From: Thermoanaerobaculaceae bacterium
GTDB taxonomy: Bacteria > Acidobacteriota > Thermoanaerobaculia > Thermoanaerobaculales > Thermoanaerobaculaceae
Assembly (NCBI GenBank): GCA_022865555.1
Contig: JALHTD010000056.1
Coordinates: forward strand, 1 to 7,651
Direction of reading: 5' to 3'
DNA: 7,651 nt
Under the pieces are notes generated by a model. It was not told where the DNA came from and ran no database searches. It saw nothing but the letters and a program-made list of their open reading frames with translations. This document shows, in pieces, positions 1 to 5,268 of the stretch. How positions within the stretch are numbered: the stretch's first letter is position 1; every line of letters begins with the position of its first letter. The translations under genes were made by a program, and so were the position numbers.

Positions 1-882
1 GCCTGAACAGGCGCTGCCGCCAGTGAACTTGGCACTTCCTGGATAGAGCTTGTCGTACTGATTGAGCAGTTTCTTACTGAATGGATCGCTGACGTTCTGG
101 TAGTAGTCGAGGCAACTGTACAGACCCTCTACCTGTGCGGCTGGCGCAAAGTTCAGCATGTTCTCGTCGAAGTACGTGCAGACTATGTATCCACCTCGCC
201 TCGTGAAGCCAGAGTTGTGAAGCTGCTCGAGAAATGGCGTGAGCCCAGGAGGAACGATCGTATTGAATACCACCTCTGCACCGCTGGACGTGATCTTGTC
301 AATCGTCTTCCGATAGTCAGTGTGATCGAGGGGAAAGTACTCCTCTCCGACGATCGCGCCACCGTTAGCCGTGGCAAGTTCACGGACCTTCTTGTTCATA
401 ATGTGAGGCCAAATATAGTCGGCCGACGGCAAATAGAATTTCTTCGCCCCCGTTTGTTGCATCAGCCATGGAATGAGAGGTTCGAGCTGCTGCGCTGGCA
501 CCGGGCCGGTACAGAAGATGAGCGGGTCACATTCCTGTCCCTCGTATTGCTCTGGGTAGATGTAAAGCTTCTTGCCCTTCACTACCGCAGGACCCTTGAT
601 CGCCTGCCTCGTGGAGCTATAGATGCCACCGAAGACCACATCGACCTGATCTTGCTGGACGAGCTTTGTAGCTTTGGCTTCCGCTACACTATCTGTCGTT
701 GCACTGTCCTCAAGGTACAGATCTATCTGCCGCCCCAACAAGCCACCCTTTGCATTGATGTCATTGATCACCATCTTGGCCACGTTCGCATTGGCGAGAC
801 CCAAGAACGAGAGTGGACCCGTGATGTCCGTGATGACGCCCACCTTGATCGATCGACCAACTGAAGTTCTTGGTTCTTTCAT
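1..882 (-). CDS. ABC-type substrate-binding protein, urea/amide (UrtA/AmiC-like) family, 3' end beyond window
   Basis: The reading frame is open from ATG at 882 to the window edge, giving 294 residues with no stop; the C-terminal part is missing. It resembles the type I periplasmic binding fold of the UrtA/AmiC/FmdD group (Peripla_BP_5), which binds urea, short amides or related solutes. Visible marks are the first strand and helix (KVGVITDITGPLSFLG, residues 13-28), GGLLGR (46-51), FGGIYSSTRQA (84-94), the group signature YEGQECDPLIFCTGP (113-127), SADYIWP (153-159) and GEEYFPL (179-185). A GAGGGGAG ribosome binding site lies 5 bases before this ATG. The protein begins directly with the mature domain: no signal peptide is visible. 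An in-frame ATG at 969 adds 29 residues that are also not signal-like. It could therefore be a cytoplasmic amide sensor (as AmiC is) or a binding protein exported otherwise. The SnoaL-like gene lies 182 bp upstream on the same strand. Family is confident; ligand is unknown. Confidence 0.88.
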   Translation of the reverse strand, partial: MKEPRTSVGRSIKVGVITDITGPLSFLGLANANVAKMVINDINAKGGLLGRQIDLYLEDSATTDSVAEAKATKLVQQDQVDVVFGGIYSSTRQAIKGPAVVKGKKLYIYPEQYEGQECDPLIFCTGPVPAQQLEPLIPWLMQQTGAKKFYLPSADYIWPHIMNKKVRELATANGGAIVGEEYFPLDHTDYRKTIDKITSSGAEVVFNTIVPPGLTPFLEQLHNSGFTRRGGYIVCTYFDENMLNFAPAAQVEGLYSCLDYYQNVSDPFSKKLLNQYDKLYPGSAKFTGGSACSG

Positions 883-1064
883 CGTATTCTCCCCTCTCAA
901 AACTGGTTGTTCGTGAATAGGCGCTGGCTTGTGAGGCGTGCGGCCTGACGTCCGAGCTTCAGCGGCCATGTCATCTCGGAGGCACCTCAGATGGCGCGTA
1001 CGTGATCGCGACCTGCGATTGCACTGCCGAGTAGCTCTCCGCTGCGCTGACTGGCCCGCCGGGG

Positions 1065-1463
1065 CTACGACCAGAACTCGTCCCAAGCGTGGAGGTCGTA
1101 AAAGTGCTCGCTACCGTCAATGATCCGGCCGTCCTTGAGCTCGAAGACGAGGCAGCAGTCAACATCCAACTGCTTGCCGTTCCGCTTCGCGGTGTTGTGA
1201 TGAATGCCGACCACGCGGCCGTCCTCACTCCTGAGCACGCGCTGCAAGGTGGCCTTGAAGGTACCTCCCGTCTCACCCGCATACCGGCCGAATTGGGCAA
1301 AGGTCGCCTCGCGGCCTTTGCGGTCGCCAGCGAGGGAGCCTCGCCCCGGCGTGTGCCACGAGGCGTTCTCGTGAAAGAGCTCGGTGAGCGTTTTCATGTC
1401 GCCCGAGTTGAAGGCCGCGTAACCGCGTCGCACGACCTCGGCGTTTCTTTCTGCCTCGTTCAT
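1065..1463 (-). CDS. SnoaL-like / nuclear transport factor 2 family protein, 132 aa
   Basis: This 132-residue protein has the size and pattern of the NTF2/SnoaL cone fold. The N-terminal helices are EAERNAEVVRRGYAAFNSGD (residues 3-22) and TLTELF (25-30). They are followed by SWHTPGRGSLAGDRKGREA (35-53), a phrase common in SnoaL-like proteins. The sheet strands are RVVGIHHNTAKRNGKQLDVD (83-102) and LVFELKDGRI (105-114), and the ending HAWDEFWS is typical. Such proteins are small cytoplasmic hydrolases, isomerases, cyclases or ligand-binding proteins, and the fold alone does not give the substrate. I chose the ATG at 1463 because AAGGAG sits 9 bases upstream and the family homology starts there; the frame stays open to 1517, but that addition looks non-conserved. 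The substrate-binding protein starts 182 bp downstream on the same strand, so co-transcription is possible but not shown. No promoter was recognised. Confidence 0.85.
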   Translation of the reverse strand: MNEAERNAEVVRRGYAAFNSGDMKTLTELFHENASWHTPGRGSLAGDRKGREATFAQFGRYAGETGGTFKATLQRVLRSEDGRVVGIHHNTAKRNGKQLDVDCCLVFELKDGRIIDGSEHFYDLHAWDEFWS

Positions 1464-1752
1464 GATGTCGTTCTCCTTATCCTCGTGAAGGGCAACACGA
1501 GAAACACTGCGAGACATTCCGCCTCAATCGGGGAGAAGTGCTTTTGCCATGCTCGGGAGCGCTTCGCGCAGTATCTTATTGGGTAACAAACGCTTGCCGA
1601 TGTCGTCGGAAGAAACGCTTCAGGAACGGCGGCCTAAGCCCCGGCCATTTGGACTGCGAGAGCCTTCTGCGCCTGCCACCTCATAGCGAATCGAGCGGGC
1701 TGCAGACACCACGTCCTCCAGATCGTTTCAGGGTAGGAGCATAGATCCTTGG
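1464..1752. other. Intergenic stretch upstream of the SnoaL-like gene
   Basis: No gene is supported here. Short open frames exist on both strands, but none has a recognisable product or a good ribosome binding site. The octamer AAACGCTT occurs twice (near 1586 and 1613). The promoter of the SnoaL-like gene should lie in the right-hand part of this stretch, but no convincing -35/-10 pair was found. Confidence 0.4.
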
Positions 1753-2073
1753 CTAGTGGCCGCAGCCGGTTCCCCCAAAGCACAACATGGGGTTGAGGGG
1801 GAAACACGGCCCGCCTCCGGTGGTCTTTCGCCCGCTGGGGGGCAGATCGTGTGCCCCGGCGAGGTCCCAGTTGACTGTCCGTCGCTTCCCGTCCGCGAAC
1901 CCCTGCTGGTAGCCCTCAAGCGTTACTCTCTCTACCCCCAACCGCACCAGGTCGCGGATGGTGTCGTCCAGCTTCCTCGGATGGTTTGCGCAGAAGTGGC
2001 GTGCTGGGTAGGTGTCTGAAGCGCAACTCTGGACATTGACAAACAAACTGACAAACAAGACGACTAAAGCCAC
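1753..2073 (-). CDS. Doubtful hypothetical protein, 106 aa
   Basis: This open frame starts with GTG at 2073. I do not recognise the product. The middle (residues about 32-70, containing LDDTIRDLVRLGVERVTLEG and YQQGFADGKRR) reads like real protein: balanced, charged and helix-compatible. The N-terminus is a hydrophobic run (ALVVLFVSLFVNVQSC) that could pass for a lipoprotein signal, but it is encoded by the tandem 12-mer at 2037-2060 and starts inside a terminator-like hairpin, so it is suspect. No clear Shine-Dalgarno sequence precedes the GTG. The true gene, if any, may be an older coding fragment without this start. The 3' end lies in the hairpin-rich stretch near 1751-1810. It could be part of a mobile element joined to the tRNA end at 2106. 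Confidence 0.25.
   Translation of the reverse strand: MALVVLFVSLFVNVQSCASDTYPARHFCANHPRKLDDTIRDLVRLGVERVTLEGYQQGFADGKRRTVNWDLAGAHDLPPSGRKTTGGGPCFPLNPMLCFGGTGCGH
1765..1810. repeat. Long imperfect hairpin, no U tract
   Basis: GCCG (1765-1768), GTT (1769-1771) and CCCCC (1772-1776) pair with GGGGG (1797-1801), AAC (1803-1805) and CGGC (1807-1810), with single-base bulges. An inner CAAC/GTTG pair (1783-1786 with 1792-1795) extends the stem. A second small inverted repeat (GGCT/AGCC, 1751-1767) adjoins it. There is no T run on either side, so it is a poor match to an intrinsic terminator and may be a structured repeat. Confidence 0.4.
2037..2060. repeat. Tandem 12-mer (TGACAAACAA repeated)
   Basis: TGACAAACAA occurs at 2037-2046 and again at 2049-2058, in 12-bp steps. 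It lies about 46 bp from the tRNA 3' fragment. Short direct repeats near a tRNA 3' end are compatible with integrase arm-type sites, but no integrase gene is visible in the window, so this reading is weak. Confidence 0.45.
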
Positions 2074-2084
2074 CTCTGGGTGGC
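2066..2084 (-). terminator. Terminator-like hairpin after tRNA 3' end
   Basis: On the minus strand a perfect 6-bp stem GCCACC / GGTGGC with a four-base loop CAGA is followed by TTT. It lies 21 bases past the CCA end of the tRNA fragment, where the terminator of a tRNA transcript would be expected. The T tract is short, so efficiency is doubtful. Confidence 0.4.
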
Positions 2085-2105
2085 CCGTACGTGCTTGATT
2101 CTATT

Positions 2106-2128
2106 TGGTCGGGACGGCGGGATTTGAC
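2106..2128 (-). tRNA. tRNA 3' end fragment (T-loop to CCA), possible attachment site
   Basis: Read on the minus strand, TCAAATCCCGCCGTCCCGAC followed by CA matches the 3' end of a bacterial tRNA: T-loop, 3' side of the T-stem, the seven acceptor bases CGTCCCG, discriminator A and an encoded CCA. A tRNA with that acceptor would begin CGGGACG, which suits tRNA-Pro. The 5' three quarters are absent: the sequence before the T-loop is unrelated GC-rich DNA and lacks the other half of the T-stem, and one T of the T-loop appears missing. Integrases commonly leave such fragments at tRNA 3' ends; a simple truncation by rearrangement is the alternative. Confidence 0.6.
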
Positions 2129-2300
2129 CGTGCGGGAGCGGGGCGGGGGGCACGACGCGGGCTGCAGAACCGGCGCCCGCAGCCGTGGAGGGCTGGGCGG
2201 CGGCCTCGCGAGCACCCGAGAACACCGGCTCACCCCGTGCGACCCGGCAGTAGACGTGATAGACCGCACCGGACACAAACACCCTCGGCCGACGAGGCAT
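2129..2300 (-). pseudogene. RAYT (REP-associated tyrosine transposase) N-terminal remnant
   Basis: From ATG at 2300 the translation begins MPRRPRVFVSGAVYHVYCRV, followed by ARGEPVFSGAREA. This matches the conserved start of Transposase_17/RAYT proteins, single-stranded DNA transposases of the Y1 HUH group. Homology ends near 2205. After that the frame runs into GC-rich, low-complexity codons and crosses the tRNA fragment to a stop at 2064. The histidine pair and catalytic tyrosine of the family are absent, so no activity is expected. The leader upstream of the ATG, out to the terminal repeat at 2376, is nearly the same as in the element at 7354-7449. The left end of this element was not found in the window, so it is truncated. 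Confidence 0.75.
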
Positions 2301-2376
2301 CACCCACCTCCCCCGCTCACGCAGACCTTGGTCATTCTACAAGAACAAAGTGAGATGGTGATACCTGGTACCTATT
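2281..2376 (-). mobile_element. RAYT/REP element right end, copy 1
   Basis: This 96-bp block matches 7354-7449 with 5 differences (91 of 96 counted by eye) in the same orientation. It contains the first RAYT codons, a GGGGGAGGTGGGTG leader that would serve as ribosome binding site, and the outer terminal repeat. The repeat core reads GGTACCAGGTATCACC from the outside inward. Similarity stops at 2376, which I take as the element boundary. Confidence 0.8.
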
Positions 2377-2484
2377 AGGAAGCTTGTGGATCAGCACGAT
2401 TTCGGTGGGCTCGGCCGAGGCGCTCGACGGCTGGGAGAAAGCGAAGCACACCTTGCGATGACGCAGGAAAGGAGGCGGCCCCCA

Positions 2485-2610
2485 ATGAGAAACTATCAGC
2501 GAGCCGAGGCAGGGAGGCCAGCACGATGGACCGATTCGACGAATCAGGCCTCATCTACCGCAGGAGCTTCGACGCGGCCTACCTGCTCGACCGCTTCCCT
2601 CCTTGGCTGA
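2485..2610 (+). CDS. Tiny hypothetical ORF, 41 aa
   Basis: ATG at 2485 follows AAAGGAGG at a spacing of 9, the best ribosome binding site in the window. The 41-residue product (MRNYQRAEAGRPARW...) is not recognised and becomes rich in Ser, Thr and Ala in its second half, which suggests it may be out of frame there. The next small ORF starts inside it, in another frame, at 2526. It may be a leader peptide or the start of a decayed gene. Confidence 0.25.
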   Translation: MRNYQRAEAGRPARWTDSTNQASSTAGASTRPTCSTASLLG

Positions 2611-2699
2611 GCGATCCCAACGAACGGGCCAGTGTCGCATCGCCTGTCCGCCATCAGTTCGGCCTCGCGCACGCGGTGTCCTGGCCCGCCGGCACATGA
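2526..2699 (+). CDS. Small hypothetical ORF, 57 aa
   Basis: ATG at 2526 is preceded by AGGGAGG. The first 35 residues (MDRFDESGLIYRRSFDAAYL, then LDRFPPWLSDPNERA) look like authentic protein with aromatic and acidic balance. The last 20 do not, and the final 46 bases overlap the 3' end of the ligase gene on the other strand. I do not recognise it. It could be the N-terminal stub of a gene lost when this junction formed. It begins inside the 41-residue ORF, so the two could be translationally coupled. Confidence 0.35.
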   Translation: MDRFDESGLIYRRSFDAAYLLDRFPPWLSDPNERASVASPVRHQFGLAHAVSWPAGT

Positions 2700-4513
2700 T
2701 CCGCTCCTACGGCACTTACTCGAGCGTTGTCAGGGTACATCGCCTCGATCACCGCCGCGTAGCGAGCCTGGATCGGCGTTCGCTTCGGCTTCAGTGTCGG
2801 GGTGACGAGGTCATTGGCGATCGTGAACTCGTCGACGATCTCCACCTTCTTGACCTGCTCGAACGAGGCGAACTCCTTGTTGAACGTTGCGACCTCCGCA
2901 TCGATGAGCGCCTTGATGCGGGAGTCTCGCTGCAGCTCTGCGAACGACGAGAAGGCGATTCCGTTGGCGGCGGCATACGCCTTCACGTTCTCCTGGTCGA
3001 GGGTAACCAGGGCGGTGAGGTAGGGGCGGCGGTCGCCGATCACGCACACCTGCAGGATGTACTTCGAGGTGGTGATCACCCCCTCGATGGCGCTCGGCGC
3101 CACGTTCTTGCCGCCTGCCGTGACGATCAGGTCCTTCTGGCGGCCGGTGATCTTGAGGAAGCCCTCTGCGTCGATCTCGCCGAGGTCGCCGGTGCGCTGC
3201 CACCCGCCCTCGATCAACGTCTCCTTCGTCTCGTCGGGCATCTTGTAGTAGCCCTTCATGACGTTGCGCCCCCGGTACTGTACCTCCCCGTCCTCGCCGA
3301 TGCGTTGCTCGATGCCGGGACCGGGCGGTCCCACCCAGCCGAAGCGGTAGTTGTCGGGCCGGTTGACGTTGGTGAAGGAAGTGTTCTCCGTCATGCCGAT
3401 GCCCTCGAGAATGAGGATGCCGGACCCGTGAAAGAACTTGCCGATCGAAGGGTTGAGCGGCGCCGCGCCCGAGATGCACCAGCGCACCCGGCCGCCGAAG
3501 GCGGCCTGCAGCTTGGAGAAGACGAGCTTGGTGGCGATCGCGTAGCGCAGCTTGAGGCCGGCCGGGATTGGCTTCTTCGCAAGCTGGCAGTCGCTCACCT
3601 CGTTGCCCACCCGCACCGCCCAGCGGAATATCTGCAGCGCCAGCCCGCCCTTGGCCTCCGCCCCCGCGAGCACTTTGGCGAGGACCTTCTCGTAGACCCG
3701 CGGCACGCTCGTGAACCAGTGCGGGCGAGCGACCTTGAAATCCTCGGGGAGCGAGTCGAGGCTGCGCGCGAACACCGTGGTCGTCGCCGCGACGATGGCG
3801 GTGTAGACGGTGGTCCGAGCGAACACGTGCGCCAACGGCAGGAAGAGCAGCTCCACGTCCCCGGCCGCCGCGTCCGCACACTGCTGTACCGACTGGCACG
3901 TGAACGTGATGTTGTCGTGCGTGAGCATCGCCCCCTTGGGGATGCCGGTCGTGCCCGAGGTGTAGACGATCGCCGCCAGATCCTGCGGACCCACCGCAGC
4001 GATGCGGGCTTCGAGCGCCTCCTCGGAGACGGCTTCCCCCAGCTTCAGGAACTCGTCGTAGGAGAGCACCCAGTCGCTCGCGTGCGACCCCTCGAAGAGC
4101 ACCACCTTGCGCACCTTGGGGATGCGGTCCCTCACCTCGACGAGCTTGGCGACCTGGTCGGCGTTCTGCGCGAAGACGATACTCGAATCGGAGTGGTCGA
4201 TGATGTGGCGGCAGGCCTTGGGCAGGTCGGTGTGATAGATACCCACGGTGACGGTGCCGACGCTCTCGGCGCCGACGTCGGTGAGCACCCAGTGGTAGCA
4301 CGAGTACGAGAGGATCGAAACCTTGTCGCCGTGGCCGAGCCCGAGTGCGATCAGGCTCTTGCCGACGCGCCGCACCTCCGCGAGGAACTCGCGCCACGTC
4401 ACCGACGAGGTGCGTTTCGGGGTGTGGATCGTGCGGTACGCCTCGAGATCCGGGTAACGCTCGACGGTCGCCCGCAGCATGTGATGAACGCTCTGAAAGT
4501 CGATGAAGCTCAT
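2654..4513 (-). CDS. Long-chain-fatty-acid--CoA ligase (AMP-forming), FadD15/FAA1-like
   Basis: This 619-residue ANL-superfamily enzyme would convert a fatty acid, ATP and CoA to acyl-CoA, AMP and pyrophosphate at the cytoplasmic membrane face or in the cytosol. The motifs are intact and in order: P-loop YTSGTTGIPKG (184-194), substrate and adenine-region motif SGAAPL (348-353), LEGIGMTE (369-376), ribose-binding TGDLG (441-445), hinge region GFLKITGRQKDLIVTAGGKN (451-470), and the C-terminal lysine motif TPTLKPKR (571-578), where Lys575 is the likely adenylation lysine. The start at 4513 has GAGGGGAG just upstream and begins the homology at MSFIDFQSVHHM; the frame extends to 4663, but that part is not protein-like. 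The family normally ends near residue 594 (AVIEAMYP), so the last 25 residues look like read-through into unrelated DNA. It is transcribed away from the acyl-CoA dehydrogenase, a plausible pathway partner. Chain-length preference cannot be read from the sequence. Confidence 0.93.
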   Translation of the reverse strand: MSFIDFQSVHHMLRATVERYPDLEAYRTIHTPKRTSSVTWREFLAEVRRVGKSLIALGLGHGDKVSILSYSCYHWVLTDVGAESVGTVTVGIYHTDLPKACRHIIDHSDSSIVFAQNADQVAKLVEVRDRIPKVRKVVLFEGSHASDWVLSYDEFLKLGEAVSEEALEARIAAVGPQDLAAIVYTSGTTGIPKGAMLTHDNITFTCQSVQQCADAAAGDVELLFLPLAHVFARTTVYTAIVAATTTVFARSLDSLPEDFKVARPHWFTSVPRVYEKVLAKVLAGAEAKGGLALQIFRWAVRVGNEVSDCQLAKKPIPAGLKLRYAIATKLVFSKLQAAFGGRVRWCISGAAPLNPSIGKFFHGSGILILEGIGMTENTSFTNVNRPDNYRFGWVGPPGPGIEQRIGEDGEVQYRGRNVMKGYYKMPDETKETLIEGGWQRTGDLGEIDAEGFLKITGRQKDLIVTAGGKNVAPSAIEGVITTSKYILQVCVIGDRRPYLTALVTLDQENVKAYAAANGIAFSSFAELQRDSRIKALIDAEVATFNKEFASFEQVKKVEIVDEFTIANDLVTPTLKPKRTPIQARYAAVIEAMYPDNARVSAVGADHVPAGQDTACARPN

Positions 4514-4667
4514 GACTCCCCTCGTCGGCAGAGCGGGCCCGGCACGCCCCTTGAAGTTGACATCAAGCTTACCACTGCTGCGCCGGAGATGACCCAGGGC
4601 CGGGACCGAGAGTCCGGGCGTCGGGTTGTCCTCGGGGCTCCCCCCTCCCCGCGCCCGCGTCACACGG

Positions 4668-4876
4668 CTAGGGCCTGTAGCGGTTGAAGTGGAACTGGCG
4701 GTTCGGATGCGGCGGGTGGGATCTGAGTAGCTCCACTTGATGGGTTTGGGGGGTTGGTCCTAGCGGCGAATGTAGCGCACGAGTTTTCTGGCGAGGTCTT
4801 TGGTTGAGGTGAAGACGCCGCGGGCGATGACGTCACGCTCGATCTTGGCGAACCAGATCTCGACCTGGTTGAGCCA
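4668..4876 (-). pseudogene. IS630-family transposase C-terminal remnant
   Basis: The minus strand encodes WLNQVEIWFAKIERDVIARG followed by VFTSTKDLARKLVRYIRR (4876-4763), the typical C-terminal catalytic segment of IS630/Tc1-type DDE transposases; the Glu of QVEIWF is the likely third acidic residue. Decay is clear: a TGA (4877-4879) sits immediately before the Trp, a TAG (4760-4762) stands where Tyr is usual after YIRR, and the frame resumes as DQPPKPIKWSYSDPTRRIRT. A further frame change would give QFHFNRYRP and a TAG at 4668-4670. The first two catalytic Asp residues and all upstream sequence are missing. The element end may be near 4670, where TAGGGCCTGTAG begins, but no partner inverted repeat was seen. 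Confidence 0.8.
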
Positions 4877-4882
4877 TCAGGA

Positions 4883-5268
4883 GTAAGCAGCAGATCGGGT
4901 CGGATCGTCTATGACGGTGGCAGGGCCGAGTTCATGTGGGAAATGTCGGCTTAAGTTAGCGCCATTCGCGACACGGTACCCATTCTCGTTGCCAGTGGGC
5001 GCAGCCTTCGTGCGGCGACCACAGAGATCTCGGCGCCTCGTCTTGCGGTCGGTTGAGCGGGCCGGCAATTCAGGGATCTGATGCCAGTTAATTCACTCGC
5101 GGGCCGCGAGGGCCGCTATGGGGTTGTGCTTCTTTCCCCCCGGTTTCCTGCTCCCGGTTCTCCGCTCCCCACGTCAGGCTTGCGGCCGCAGGCGGGATGG
5201 GGTGAGAAGGGTACTATACGTAATCACTCGCACTGCTGCACAGCGGGCGGACATCCACGGAGGGGGCC
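4883..5268. other. Upstream region of acyl-CoA dehydrogenase, no gene recognised
   Basis: This 386-bp stretch lies between the IS630 remnant and the dehydrogenase. A 63-codon minus-strand frame (4877-5068) has an arginine-rich composition and no recognisable product, and I do not call it a gene. The promoter of the dehydrogenase should be here. TACTATACG near 5213 is AT-rich against its surroundings and could be a -10 element, but no -35 hexamer lies at proper spacing. Confidence 0.4.

Noticed and set aside
217..864. 215-codon plus-strand frame
   Set aside because: Antisense shadow of the substrate-binding protein, which has clear family motifs on the minus strand.
1006..1020. Short inverted repeat ATCGC/GCGAT between the SnoaL-like gene and the substrate-binding gene
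   Set aside because: Only five base pairs and no T tract; too weak to call a terminator or operator.
1089..1586. 165-codon plus-strand frame
   Set aside because: Antisense to the SnoaL-like gene; no recognisable product.
2811..4397. 528-codon minus-strand frame inside the ligase
   Set aside because: Out-of-frame shadow of the ligase in GC-rich DNA, Arg/Gly/Ala-rich with no motifs.
2603..4687. 694-codon open frame on the plus strand opposite the acyl-CoA ligase
   Set aside because: It mirrors the codon pattern of the real gene on the other strand, is very rich in Arg, Leu, Val and Asp, and matches no known fold; the minus-strand frame carries all ANL motifs.
4977..4987. GGTACCCATTC, identical to the outer 11 bases of the RAYT terminal repeat
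   Set aside because: The match stops after 11 bases and the inner repeat (GGTATCACCATCTC) is absent, so chance is likelier than a fourth element end.
4877..5068. 63-codon minus-strand frame before the IS630 remnant
   Set aside because: Its end abuts the IS630 segment, but the sequence does not resemble the upstream part of an IS630 transposase or any other family I know.
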